The notes under the pieces are model-generated. The model made no database searches, was not told the DNA's origin, and saw only the letters and a program-made list of their open reading frames with translations. Positions 26,959 to 35,542 of a stretch of 64,000 bases of DNA are shown here, piece by piece. The stretch spans positions 1 to 64,000 of the forward strand of contig NZ_OAOF01000017.1 in assembly GCF_900205965.1 (NCBI RefSeq), in the 5' to 3' direction. Positions within the stretch are counted from its first letter, which is position 1. Each line of letters begins with the position of its first letter. The translations under genes and the position numbers were made by a program. The stretch comes from Lacrimispora amygdalina (GTDB lineage: Bacteria > Bacillota > Clostridia > Lachnospirales > Lachnospiraceae).

Positions 26959-27852
26959 ATGAGATCACTGGAAAAACAGAGATTAAGATTTATTGTCTGC
27001 GCCCTCATCATTCCAATGATTTTACTCATTGGATTTGTGGTGGTTCCGGCATTTGATTTAATTCGTATGAGCTTTACCAACTGGGATGGATATTCAAAGA
27101 CCTTTGATCTGATCGGGCTTGATAATTATGAGGCTATGTTTAAAAATAAGGACTTATGGCTATCATTGCGTAACAACGCGGTATATTTTTTCGGTCATTT
27201 GATATTTATCCCCATGGAGCTGCTGTTTGCAGTTTTGCTGACTTCACGGCTTCGTGCAGCAAGATTTTATAAAACCATGGTATTTATGCCCTACATCATA
27301 AACGGAGTGGCGATTTCCTATGCCTTTTCTTACTTTTTTTCTCCCATAAACGGGGCTTTTGATGAGATTCTGACAATGGTTCACTTAGAAGGTTTCATCA
27401 GTAACTGGCTTTCAGATCCTAAAATAGTAAACTTTGTACTTACCTTTGTATCCCTGTGGCGCTTTTCCGGCTACCATGTGATTCTTTTCATGGCAGCACT
27501 GCAGTCTCTTCCCCAGGATGTACAGGAGGCGGCAAGAGTTGACGGAGCCAATGCATGGCAGATGTTTCGGAATATACAGATACCTGCCATTATGCTGATG
27601 GTGGATTTTGTTCTGTTTGATAACATCAGAGGTGCTTTGCAGGTATTTGATATTCCATATGTCATGACCAGCGGTGGTCCTGGTTACGCATCTTCAACCT
27701 TTACTCTTTATACCATTGATACAGCATTCAAATACAGCAACTTCGGGCTGGCATCTACGATGGCAGTGGCGATTATGGTAATGATTGTGATAATCTATCT
27801 GATTCAGAATAAGATTATTCACGGACTGATTCTGAAAGGGGGGAAAAAGTGA
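26959..27852 (+). CDS. Sugar ABC transporter permease (2, MalF type)
   Basis: A 297-residue permease with six membrane segments and the EAA loop EAARVDGANAWQMFRNIQIP near residue 195. Start ATG 26959 follows CAGGAGG. The stop overlaps the next permease start (TGATG), so translation is coupled. Like the first transporter of the island it has no ATPase gene beside it. Confidence 0.92.
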   Translation: MRSLEKQRLRFIVCALIIPMILLIGFVVVPAFDLIRMSFTNWDGYSKTFDLIGLDNYEAMFKNKDLWLSLRNNAVYFFGHLIFIPMELLFAVLLTSRLRAARFYKTMVFMPYIINGVAISYAFSYFFSPINGAFDEILTMVHLEGFISNWLSDPKIVNFVLTFVSLWRFSGYHVILFMAALQSLPQDVQEAARVDGANAWQMFRNIQIPAIMLMVDFVLFDNIRGALQVFDIPYVMTSGGPGYASSTFTLYTIDTAFKYSNFGLASTMAVAIMVMIVIIYLIQNKIIHGLILKGGKK

Positions 27853-28685
27853 TGAAGAAACGTATTGCCATACAGGGGCTGAAACAGGCTGTCTGCATCT
27901 CAATGGTTTTGATTGTTCTGGCACCCATTCTCTTAACTTTATTTGCGGCTTTTAAAACTAAGGCTGACATGGTTAATACCTCACCTCTTCTTATGCCGCC
28001 GGTCTCCAGAATTACATATGCCAACTTTGAAAAGGTGCTGAGAGACAAATATCTGCTGATTGGTTTTAAAAATACAGGTTTTATTCTTGTTGTCAGCATT
28101 TTCTTTAACGTTCTTTTTGGAACTATAACAGCATTTATTCTGGAACGCTTTGAATTCCGCCTGAAAAAGGTAATTTTAAGCCTGTTTTTTCTGGGAATGC
28201 TCATTCCCAGTTTTGTAACTGAGATTGCGCGTTTTAAAATTATTAATGGTATTGGCCTTTACAATACTCTGGGAGCGCCGATTGTGATCTATATTGCATC
28301 GGATCTGATGCAGCTATATATATACCGTCAGTTTATTTCCACGCTTCCTGTTTCTCTTGATGAAAGCGCGCTGTTAGACGGCTGTTCTTACTTTGGTCTG
28401 TTTACCAGAATTATTTTTCCGCTGCTGGCACCTGCAACTGCGACGGTGGTTATTATAAAAGCAATAACAATTATCAATGATATGTATATACCATATCTTT
28501 ACATGCCCAAGAATAAGTTACGGACGCTGACCACTTTTTTGATGAACTTTGCCAATGCACAGCAGGGTTCCTGGCAGAAACTGGCAGCAGGAATCATTAT
28601 TATTATGCTGCCTACCATTGTCATATATGTTTTTTTTCAGAAATATATTCTGGCAGGAATTGCTTCCGGTGCAGTGAAAGAATAA
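27852..28685 (+). CDS. Sugar ABC transporter permease (2, MalG type)
   Basis: A 277-residue permease with six membrane segments; the EAA loop here is modified (DESALLDGCSYFGLFTRIIFP, with Ser in place of the first Ala pattern). Start ATG 27852 overlaps the previous stop, with GGGGGG eight bases upstream; the in-frame GTG three bases earlier is less likely. It is the partner of the preceding permease. Confidence 0.9.
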   Translation: MKKRIAIQGLKQAVCISMVLIVLAPILLTLFAAFKTKADMVNTSPLLMPPVSRITYANFEKVLRDKYLLIGFKNTGFILVVSIFFNVLFGTITAFILERFEFRLKKVILSLFFLGMLIPSFVTEIARFKIINGIGLYNTLGAPIVIYIASDLMQLYIYRQFISTLPVSLDESALLDGCSYFGLFTRIIFPLLAPATATVVIIKAITIINDMYIPYLYMPKNKLRTLTTFLMNFANAQQGSWQKLAAGIIIIMLPTIVIYVFFQKYILAGIASGAVKE

Positions 28686-28736
28686 ATTGTACAGGAAATC
28701 ATAAAAAATGCAATGGATTCTTTTACTGGGGTAGAT

Positions 28737-28742
28737 TATAAT
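28737..28742 (+). promoter_or_regulatory. Possible extra promoter before lacZ-type gene
   Basis: TATAAT in the context GATTATAATAGAC, 36 bases before the ATG. There is no good -35, and the string TTATAATAGAC matches the -10 region of the first transporter operon, so the same activator could act at both. Confidence 0.4.
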
Positions 28743-28778
28743 AGACGTAACTTATTTTTACAGAAGGAGGACTTTTTA

Positions 28779-31700
28779 ATGGATGAAAAGACTGCAAAAC
28801 TGGAATGGCTGAATGATCCTCAGGTTTTTTCTGTGAACAGGCTTAAAGCTCATTCGGATCATAGGTTTTATGATACAGAAAAAGATGCAGTGAATGATAA
28901 TCTGACACTTTGTCAGCCGCTTAACGGGATATGGAAGTTTTCCTATGCAGACAAACCGGAAGAGAGAATAAAGGAATTTTATCAGAATGATTTTACAGCA
29001 AAAGATTTTGATACAATCGTGGTTCCCGGACACATAGAGCTGCAGGGATTTGGCAGATGCCAGTATATCAATACCATGTATCCCTGGGATGGAATTTCTG
29101 ATATTAGACCTCCTTTTACGGATCCGGAAAACAATCCGGTAGGAAGTTATTTACGGGAGTTTGAATTAGAGGAGGAATTAAAGAATAAACGTCTTTTTCT
29201 CTCATTTCAGGGAGTAGAGACCGCTTTTTATGTGTGGCTGAATGGAGTTTTTATAGGTTATTCGGAAGATTCCTTTACCCCGTCAGAATTTGAGATCACC
29301 CATGCTGTATGCGACGGAACCAACCGCCTTGCAGTAGAGGTATATAAAAGAAGCAGTGCAAGCTGGATTGAAGATCAGGATTTCTTCCGTTTTTCCGGCA
29401 TATTCCGTGATGTGTATTTATATGCAGTTCCTTCCTGTCACGTAAGGGATTTATTTGTGCATGCAGATGTTTCTGATGACTATAAGGATGGACTTTTACG
29501 GGTGGAATTAAACCTTGCCGGTGAAATAGTTGGAAGTGTCAGCGCTGTTTTAAAAGACAGGGACGGTAATGATATTTTATCCTTTGAATCCCAGACGGCA
29601 AAAGCGGATACCGTGTTTAACGGCTGTGTTCCGGGAGCTCGTCTGTGGAATGGAGAGGATCCTTATCTTTACGAATTATGGGTTTCCTTATTTGATGAGA
29701 ATGGATGTCTGATTGAGATAGTACCTCAAAAAGTGGGATTTCGCCGGTTTGAAATGAAAAACCGCATCATGTGCCTGAATGGAAAACGGATTGTTTTCCG
29801 CGGGATTAACCGCCATGAGTTCAATGTGAGAAGAGGACGGGCCATTACAAAAGAAGATATGCTCTGGGATATCCGTTTTTTAAAACAGCATAACATCAAT
29901 GCAGTCAGAACCTGTCATTATCCTGATCAGAGCCTGTGGTATCAGCTGTGTGATGAATACGGCATTTATTTAATTGACGAAGCGAACTTAGAGAGTCACG
30001 GCTCCTGGCAGAAGATGGGGGCTTGCGAGCCATCCTGGAATGTACCCGGAAGTCTGCCTGAGTGGAAAGAGTGTGTACTGGACCGTGCAAAGTCCATGCT
30101 GGAGCGGGATAAAAATCATCCCAGCGTTCTGATCTGGTCCTGCGGCAATGAATCCTATGCAGGTGAAGATATTCTGGCTATGGCGGATTTCTTCCGGGAA
30201 CGGGATCCCGGCAGACTGGTTCATTATGAAGGCGTTTTCTGGAACAGGGAATTTGACCGGACCAGCGATATGGAAAGCCGCATGTATTCCAAACCAGATG
30301 AGGTTGAAAACTATTTAAAGGCTGATCCACAAAAGCCATTTATCTTGTGTGAATATATGCATGCCATGGGCAATTCTCTTGGAGGTATGAATAAATATAC
30401 AGATATGGAGGACCGTTATGAACTGTATCAGGGCGGTTTTATCTGGGATTATATTGATCAGTCTCTGATGAAAAAAGACGCATACGGGGAAGAGCATATG
30501 ACCTACGGAGGCGATTTCGATGACCGGCCCACAGATTACAGTTTCTGCGGCGACGGAATTGTTTTTGCAGACCGTACGGTATCACCCAAAGCCCAGGAGG
30601 TAAAATATCTCTATCAGGATCTTCGCCTGATACCGGATGAAAAGGGAGTGAAGATTGAAAAACGCAGGCTGTTTGAGAGCACCTCTGACTGTGAATTTAT
30701 TTATACGGTATTAAAGAATGGCGAACCGATCTTCCAGAAGCGGTTTGAAGCCATAGTGGAACCATCAGATTGCGGGTATACAGCGGTTGAAATTCCGGAA
30801 TGGAAAGAAGCAGGGGAATACGTTTATCAGGTGTCGGCGGTTTTAAAGGAGGATACCATATGGGCAGACTCCGGCTTTGAAACTGCCTTTGGTGAAACTG
30901 TCCGTGTGATGGAAGGGAAATCTCAGCCTGTCAGCCACAGCTCGTTTCAGGTGGTTTACGGAGATGTGAATATCGGCGTCTCAGGTGATGGATTCCGGAT
31001 CCTCTTTTCCAGACAGGAAGGAAGTATTGTTTCAATCGTTTATGACGGAAAAGAATGGGTGGGAAGACCTCTTATGCCTGTGTACTGGAGAGCCACTACT
31101 GATAATGACAAGGGAAATAAATTTTCTGTTAAAAGCTCTATGTGGCTGGGGGCAGGCAGATTTCCTTCCTACAGAAATGAAAACTGCAAAGTGGAAGAAA
31201 GACAAGACCGCATCCTGGTAACTTATACCTATCAGCTTTCTACTGTGCCGGAATCTGAGACAGAAGTTACCTATGAAGTGAATGCAGCTGGGAACATCCG
31301 TGTAAAAGCTGTATTTCATGGAAAAGAAGGACTGCCTCAGCTTCCTGCTTTTGGCATGAGACTCATAACTCCTGCTGCGGCAAAACAGTTTACCTGGTAT
31401 GGCAGAGGACCGGAAGAGAATTACTGTGACCGGAATGAAGGGGCAAGACTGGGAATTTATAAAGATACTCCGGAAGGAAATATGTCTCCTTATCTGGTAC
31501 CCCAGGAATGCGGAAACAGGACCGGAGTGCGGTGGCTGAAGGTTTCCGACCGAAAGGGAAATGCCATCGGTTTTCGGGCTGTCACAGCACCTTTTGACGC
31601 ATCGGTGCTTCCTTATACTGCTGAGGAACTGGAGACAGCCACTCACCAGGAAGATCTTTCTGCACCAAGGTATACCGTGATCAGCATTTTCGGAGCCATG

Positions 31701-31838
31701 CGGGGAGTGGGCGGAGATGACAGCTGGGGAGCACCGGTTCATCCGGAATACTGCATTCGCGCTGAGGGAGAACTGGTGACGGAATTTACCATAGAAAGAA
31801 TGGGTAAGGTAGAATATGATGAATATCATTTTTCGTAA
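28779..31838 (+). CDS. lacZ: GH2 beta-galactosidase, LacZ type
   Basis: A 1019-residue cytoplasmic enzyme of E. coli LacZ length and order: sugar-binding jelly roll, two Ig-like domains, TIM barrel, and a large C-terminal beta-sandwich domain (Bgal_small_N). Acid/base E458 lies in SCGNESY and nucleophile E525 in CEYMHAMGNS; the conserved RTCHYPD and GINRHE motifs are present. The upstream in-frame extension lacks a ribosome binding site, while ATG 28779 is eight bases after AGAAGGAGG. As last gene of the island it probably removes beta-galactose from imported oligosaccharides; other GH2 specificities cannot be excluded. Confidence 0.9.
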   Translation: MDEKTAKLEWLNDPQVFSVNRLKAHSDHRFYDTEKDAVNDNLTLCQPLNGIWKFSYADKPEERIKEFYQNDFTAKDFDTIVVPGHIELQGFGRCQYINTMYPWDGISDIRPPFTDPENNPVGSYLREFELEEELKNKRLFLSFQGVETAFYVWLNGVFIGYSEDSFTPSEFEITHAVCDGTNRLAVEVYKRSSASWIEDQDFFRFSGIFRDVYLYAVPSCHVRDLFVHADVSDDYKDGLLRVELNLAGEIVGSVSAVLKDRDGNDILSFESQTAKADTVFNGCVPGARLWNGEDPYLYELWVSLFDENGCLIEIVPQKVGFRRFEMKNRIMCLNGKRIVFRGINRHEFNVRRGRAITKEDMLWDIRFLKQHNINAVRTCHYPDQSLWYQLCDEYGIYLIDEANLESHGSWQKMGACEPSWNVPGSLPEWKECVLDRAKSMLERDKNHPSVLIWSCGNESYAGEDILAMADFFRERDPGRLVHYEGVFWNREFDRTSDMESRMYSKPDEVENYLKADPQKPFILCEYMHAMGNSLGGMNKYTDMEDRYELYQGGFIWDYIDQSLMKKDAYGEEHMTYGGDFDDRPTDYSFCGDGIVFADRTVSPKAQEVKYLYQDLRLIPDEKGVKIEKRRLFESTSDCEFIYTVLKNGEPIFQKRFEAIVEPSDCGYTAVEIPEWKEAGEYVYQVSAVLKEDTIWADSGFETAFGETVRVMEGKSQPVSHSSFQVVYGDVNIGVSGDGFRILFSRQEGSIVSIVYDGKEWVGRPLMPVYWRATTDNDKGNKFSVKSSMWLGAGRFPSYRNENCKVEERQDRILVTYTYQLSTVPESETEVTYEVNAAGNIRVKAVFHGKEGLPQLPAFGMRLITPAAAKQFTWYGRGPEENYCDRNEGARLGIYKDTPEGNMSPYLVPQECGNRTGVRWLKVSDRKGNAIGFRAVTAPFDASVLPYTAEELETATHQEDLSAPRYTVISIFGAMRGVGGDDSWGAPVHPEYCIRAEGELVTEFTIERMGKVEYDEYHFS

Positions 31839-31918
31839 AATATGACACACAGTTGTCGTGTTATAAATGGTATAATCCATAAAACAGGTGACAGATCAGT
31901 AAAAAGAAAGGAGTTCTC

Positions 31919-32332
31919 ATGCTTGAGAAGATTCCGTCTCGTGAAGAGATGATTAGTTTAATCGGCGGGGATGCTTTTCATGCATGGTAAGCTCTCTGCA
32001 AAAGAATAGAAGAAGTGTATGATATGGACTGCCTTTGGAATAGCGGTGGTAAGGCCTGGAAGTACGAATACAAATACCGCAGAGGTGGGAAAACCCTCTG
32101 TGCACTTTATGCAAGAGAGGGCTGTTCTGGTTTTATGGTTATTTTGGGTAAAGCAGAACGGGAGAAATTCGAGCTGGACAGGCAAAACTATTCACCCTTG
32201 ATACAGGAAAAGTATGATACGTCCACCACATACCATGATGGAAAATGGATCATGTTTCCTGTTGACGATGTCTCCCTGTTTGATGAGTTTATAGATCTTC
32301 TGATGATAAAAAGACATCCTAACAGAAAATAG
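31919..32332 (+). pseudogene. DUF3788 gene broken by one in-frame TAA
   Basis: From ATG 31919 (preceded by AAAGGAG) the frame reads MLEKIPSREEMISLIGGD through GDAFHAW, then TAA at 31988-31990, then ALCKRIEEVYDMDCLWNSGG and on without another stop to 32332. The joined product of about 137 residues has DUF3788 form, a family of unknown function common in Clostridia. The stop falls where the family usually has an acidic or polar residue, so one base change (for example GAA to TAA) explains it. A downstream internal ATG at 32015 could give a 105-residue fragment, but without its own ribosome binding site. Confidence 0.7.
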
Positions 32333-32350
32333 ATAATTGGGGGAGGTACC

Positions 32351-32716
32351 ATGAAATATCCTTGGATTGATGGATTTTTAAAGAAAATGAACGGAGTTAC
32401 CAGTGATTTTAAAGAGGAATGGAGCTGGGACAGATATATGATTGACGGTAAGATGTTTGCGGCTGTATGCAGAGACGATCAGGGGAAGGAAATGCTGATA
32501 ACCATGAAACTGGAGCCCTCGGAAGGGGATTTTTTAAGGCAGCAGTACAAGGACATTATACCAGGATATTATATGAATAAGCTTCATTGGAATTCCGTTA
32601 AGGCAGACGGGGACGTACCGGATGACTTATTAAAGGACATGCTGGAAAAGTCCTATTATCTTATTTTCTCAAAGCTATCAAAAAAGAGACAGAAAGAGCT
32701 TATGGGCGAGGGGTGA
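32351..32716 (+). CDS. MmcQ/YjbR family protein
   Basis: A 121-residue protein of the MmcQ/YjbR family, small proteins with a CyaY-like fold whose role is not settled (DNA binding has been suggested). Typical features are the N-terminal YPWIDGF, the central DRYMIDGKMFAAVCRDD strand pair, and PGYYMNKLHWNSV. Start ATG 32351 follows GGGGGAGG. It lies between the broken DUF3788 gene and a DinB family gene, all in one direction, a common neighbourhood of small stress genes in Clostridia. Confidence 0.8.
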   Translation: MKYPWIDGFLKKMNGVTSDFKEEWSWDRYMIDGKMFAAVCRDDQGKEMLITMKLEPSEGDFLRQQYKDIIPGYYMNKLHWNSVKADGDVPDDLLKDMLEKSYYLIFSKLSKKRQKELMGEG

Positions 32717-33415
32717 ATGATGAAGTATTTTGGTGAGGGCTTAAGTGAGGAACATAAGGCGCTGAATCAGATAATCCGGAAGAAACAAAGGACGGAAGAG
32801 GCAAAAAAAGTTTTTCTGGACATTCATAAACAGCTCCATCTTTCGAATATAAAAGAAAGAGAAGAAAATGAAGTGGATCGTTTGTTCTCTGACCTTAAAC
32901 CATGGGAGTACGCAGTTATGCCAGGGAAAGATGATGAGACAATAGCCTGGGTAGTCTGGCATATTGCCAGAATTGAGGATTTAACCATGGGAATCCTGAC
33001 TGGCCGGGGTAATCAGCTTTTTGATGAAGAATGGCGCAGGAGAATTGATTCTCCCATTAAGGATACCGGGAATGCAATGACTGATGAGGAGATCATGGTG
33101 TTCAGCAGACAGGTTAACTGCAAAGAGCTGCTGAATTACCGCATGGCTGTAGGGGAACGGACCAGAGAAATCGTAAGTCAGTTAACCTTTGAAGACATGA
33201 AACGGGATGTGAATGAAGCGGACCTGATAAAAATCCGGGAGGAAGGCGGAGTGACTTCTCAAAAGGATTCTGTATGGCTATTGGAGTTTTGGGGTTCAAA
33301 AGATATCGCCGGACTGCTGTTAATGCCGCCAACCAGGCATGTCATGCTTCATCTCAATGACTGCTGCAAATGGAAGGAAAAGATTCGGACCAGAACGAAA
33401 TTCTTCCTGATATAA
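32717..33415 (+). CDS. DinB family protein
   Basis: A 232-residue four-helix-bundle protein of the DinB/YfiT superfamily. Family members carry a metal-binding His triad; candidates here are the His in WVVWHIARIED and those in RHVMLHLND near the C-terminus. Several members transfer small thiols or act in stress responses; the reaction here is unknown. Two ATGs are adjacent at 32717 and 32720, directly after the stop of the YjbR gene, with GAGGGG upstream, so the pair is co-translated. Confidence 0.75.
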   Translation: MMKYFGEGLSEEHKALNQIIRKKQRTEEAKKVFLDIHKQLHLSNIKEREENEVDRLFSDLKPWEYAVMPGKDDETIAWVVWHIARIEDLTMGILTGRGNQLFDEEWRRRIDSPIKDTGNAMTDEEIMVFSRQVNCKELLNYRMAVGERTREIVSQLTFEDMKRDVNEADLIKIREEGGVTSQKDSVWLLEFWGSKDIAGLLLMPPTRHVMLHLNDCCKWKEKIRTRTKFFLI

Positions 33416-33457
33416 TTGTCGATAATTTCCATAAATGAATAAAAGTTCAAAATTTGC

Positions 33458-33486
33458 TTGACAGATTCTAAAATTGGCAGTATTCT
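33458..33486 (+). promoter_or_regulatory. Promoter of the leader/ABC exporter unit
   Basis: TTGACA, 17-bp spacer, TATTCT. It lies 50 bases before a short leader ORF and 330 bases before the first exporter gene. Confidence 0.7.
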
Positions 33487-33536
33487 TATGATTGTATATT
33501 AAATACAACAAAATCAAAGAAAAGGAGGCAGGAACT

Positions 33537-33629
33537 ATGTTGCGTAATCATGGAATTAGAAGAAGAAATACAATGGAATATTTAATGATGAATTCAGTCT
33601 GCCTCATGGAAAATTGTCTCTGTATGTAG
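33537..33629 (+). CDS. 30-residue leader peptide upstream of ABC exporter
   Basis: ATG 33537 follows a very strong AAAAGGAGG (eight bases spacing) and the frame runs 30 codons to TAG at 33627. The peptide starts MLRNHGIRRRN and ends ENCLCM; it is basic at the start and has three Cys and six Met. No protein family is recognised. Its position behind a good promoter and before two terminator hairpins, with an ABC exporter downstream, resembles leader ORFs such as bmrB of Bacillus subtilis, where ribosome stalling by antibiotics relieves termination. That function is inference. Confidence 0.6.
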   Translation: MLRNHGIRRRNTMEYLMMNSVCLMENCLCM

Positions 33630-33682
33630 GAATGTCAGGACAAATACAGCTTTTTAGCCGAAGCTTCTTTTTATGAGTTTAC

Positions 33683-33713
33683 CCGCAGTCTGAATGACTG
33701 CGGTTATTTTTTT
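33683..33713 (+). terminator. Leader terminator 1 (possible attenuator)
   Basis: CCGCAGTC pairs perfectly with GACTGCGG over a five-base loop, followed by TTATTTTTTT. It starts 54 bases after the stop of the leader ORF and 130 bases before the exporter gene. Confidence 0.8.
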
Positions 33714-33721
33714 GCTTATTT

Positions 33722-33759
33722 GCCGAAAAGACCGCACTTTGCAGTTTTTTCGGCTTTTT
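33722..33759 (+). terminator. Leader terminator 2 (possible attenuator)
   Basis: A 14-bp stem with one mismatch (GCCGAAAAGACCGC side against GCAGTTTTTTCGGC, loop ACTTT) followed by TTTTT. GCCGAA also occurs at 33657-33662, before terminator 1, and could pair with the 3' arm TTCGGC in an alternative antiterminator fold. Confidence 0.8.
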
Positions 33760-33814
33760 ACATATATAGGAGAAAAAATTTATTTTTATTGTTAAGAAAA
33801 CAGGAGGGAATAGT

Positions 33815-35542
33815 ATGAAAAATTTGTGGAAGTATGTGAGGAAATATAAGTTCCTTTACGTTCTTGCCCTTGCAGCGATGATAATCAGCATCCTGCTTGA
33901 TGCAGCAGCACCCCAGATTACAAAACATATAATTGATGATGTTATTGTAGGGGGACAGACGCAGGTTCTTATGAGACTTCTGCTGGGGCTTGTGGGAATT
34001 GGATTCGGAAGAGCAATTTTTCAGTATACAAAAGAGTTTATCTTCGACTTTGCCGCTGCCCGGATCGCCTGTGGTCTGAGAAAGGATCTATTTGACCATA
34101 TCCAGACGTTGTCAGTAGGGTATTTTGACAGCCACAATACGGGGGAACTGATGGCCCGTATTAAGGATGACGCAGAGCGGATCTGGAATGCGTTTGGTTT
34201 TGTGGGGATGCTTGTTTTGGAATGTTCCATACACACCATTATTGTTCTTGTCTGCATGCTGCGGTTAAGTCCAATTCTGACTTTGATCCCCCTTGTTATT
34301 CTGCCTCTTATCGCCTGGTATGCTTTAAAGATGGAAAAAGGCCTGGGTGATGTTTATGACAAGATCAGCGAACAGACAGCTGAGCTGAATACAGTTGCGC
34401 AGGAAAATCTGGCTGGAGTCAGGACTGTCAAGGCCTTTGCCAGAGAAGATTTTGAAATCAATAAATTTAAGAAACACAACAAGCAGTTTTATGACTTAAA
34501 TATGAGTCAGGCAAAACTGTTGATCCGGTATCAGCCGAATATTTCATTCCTTTCAAAGTTTCTTATGATGGCAGTGATTGTTGTCGGAGGCATTCTTGTA
34601 ATTGCAGGCAGGATTTCCATCGGTGATCTGGGCGCATTTTCAGAATATGCCAACAATATTATATGGCCAATGGAAATGGTGGGCTGGTTAAGCAATGATA
34701 TGGCGGCTGCATTTGCTTCCAATAAGAAAATCAAAAAGATTATGGAAGAGATACCTGTGATTGCAGATCCTGATAAACCAGTCCTTCCCGAAATTGTAAA
34801 TGGGGAGCTCACCTTTCGGAATGTAGACTTTCAGCTGGAAGGAAAGGAGATCTTAAGCGATATCAATTTTACATTGAAAAAAGGAAAGACCCTGGGAATT
34901 ATGGGGGTTACCGGTTCAGGAAAGACTTCCATTGTCAACTTAATTGAGCGTTTTTATGATGTAACAGCAGGAGAAATTCTCCTTGACGGAATCAATATTA
35001 AGGATCTGCCGCTGCCTTTACTGAGAGGAGGAATCTCAGTCGTTATGCAGGATGTATTTCTCTTTTCCGACAGCATTTCCGAGAATATTAAAACAGGAAA
35101 TAAGGATGCCACCGAATGGGAAAGTGTTCAGCAGGCGGCGATTTCAGCAGAAGCGCACGGCTTCATTAATAAGCTGTCACAGCAGTACGAAACGGTCATT
35201 GGCGAGAGAGGAGTTGGTTTATCCGGAGGTCAGAAGCAGAGGATCAGCATAGCCCGTGCGATTGCAAAGGAAACACCGATTCTCATTCTTGATGATTCCA
35301 CATCTGCTCTGGATATGGAAACGGAACGGGAGATAGAATCACATTTGTCAGGACTGAAAAACAGTTCCAAGATTGTCATTGCCCACAGAATTTCGGCTGT
35401 GCGCCGGGTGGATGAAATTCTCATTCTGGAAAATGGGAAAATCATTGAACGGGGGACACATGAGGAACTGATGGAGAAGCGGGGGCAGTATTACAAAACC
35501 TTCGAGGTTCAGTATGGAAAGGAGGCTGCATTATGTCAGTAA
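33815..35542 (+). CDS. Heterodimeric ABC exporter, degenerate-site subunit
   Basis: A 575-residue half transporter: six membrane segments (about 1-310) and an ATPase domain (about 335-570) with Walker A 364-371 (GVTGSGKT) and signature LSGGQ. The Walker B is ILILDD, so the catalytic glutamate position (D494) is aspartate. In heterodimeric exporters such as TM287/288 and BmrC/BmrD one subunit has exactly this change. Start ATG 33815 follows AGGAGGG. It overlaps the next gene by 10 bases. Substrates may be drugs or peptides; the leader upstream points to antibiotic-responsive control. Confidence 0.9.
   Translation: MKNLWKYVRKYKFLYVLALAAMIISILLDAAAPQITKHIIDDVIVGGQTQVLMRLLLGLVGIGFGRAIFQYTKEFIFDFAAARIACGLRKDLFDHIQTLSVGYFDSHNTGELMARIKDDAERIWNAFGFVGMLVLECSIHTIIVLVCMLRLSPILTLIPLVILPLIAWYALKMEKGLGDVYDKISEQTAELNTVAQENLAGVRTVKAFAREDFEINKFKKHNKQFYDLNMSQAKLLIRYQPNISFLSKFLMMAVIVVGGILVIAGRISIGDLGAFSEYANNIIWPMEMVGWLSNDMAAAFASNKKIKKIMEEIPVIADPDKPVLPEIVNGELTFRNVDFQLEGKEILSDINFTLKKGKTLGIMGVTGSGKTSIVNLIERFYDVTAGEILLDGINIKDLPLPLLRGGISVVMQDVFLFSDSISENIKTGNKDATEWESVQQAAISAEAHGFINKLSQQYETVIGERGVGLSGGQKQRISIARAIAKETPILILDDSTSALDMETEREIESHLSGLKNSSKIVIAHRISAVRRVDEILILENGKIIERGTHEELMEKRGQYYKTFEVQYGKEAALCQ

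Noticed and set aside
31032..31880. 282-codon minus-strand frame over the end of the lacZ-type gene
   Set aside because: It lies antisense to a well-conserved beta-galactosidase domain and shows no domain or ribosome binding site.
31988..31990. Stop codon recoding in the DUF3788 gene
   Set aside because: The stop is TAA, which is not used for selenocysteine or pyrrolysine, and no recoding element is seen.
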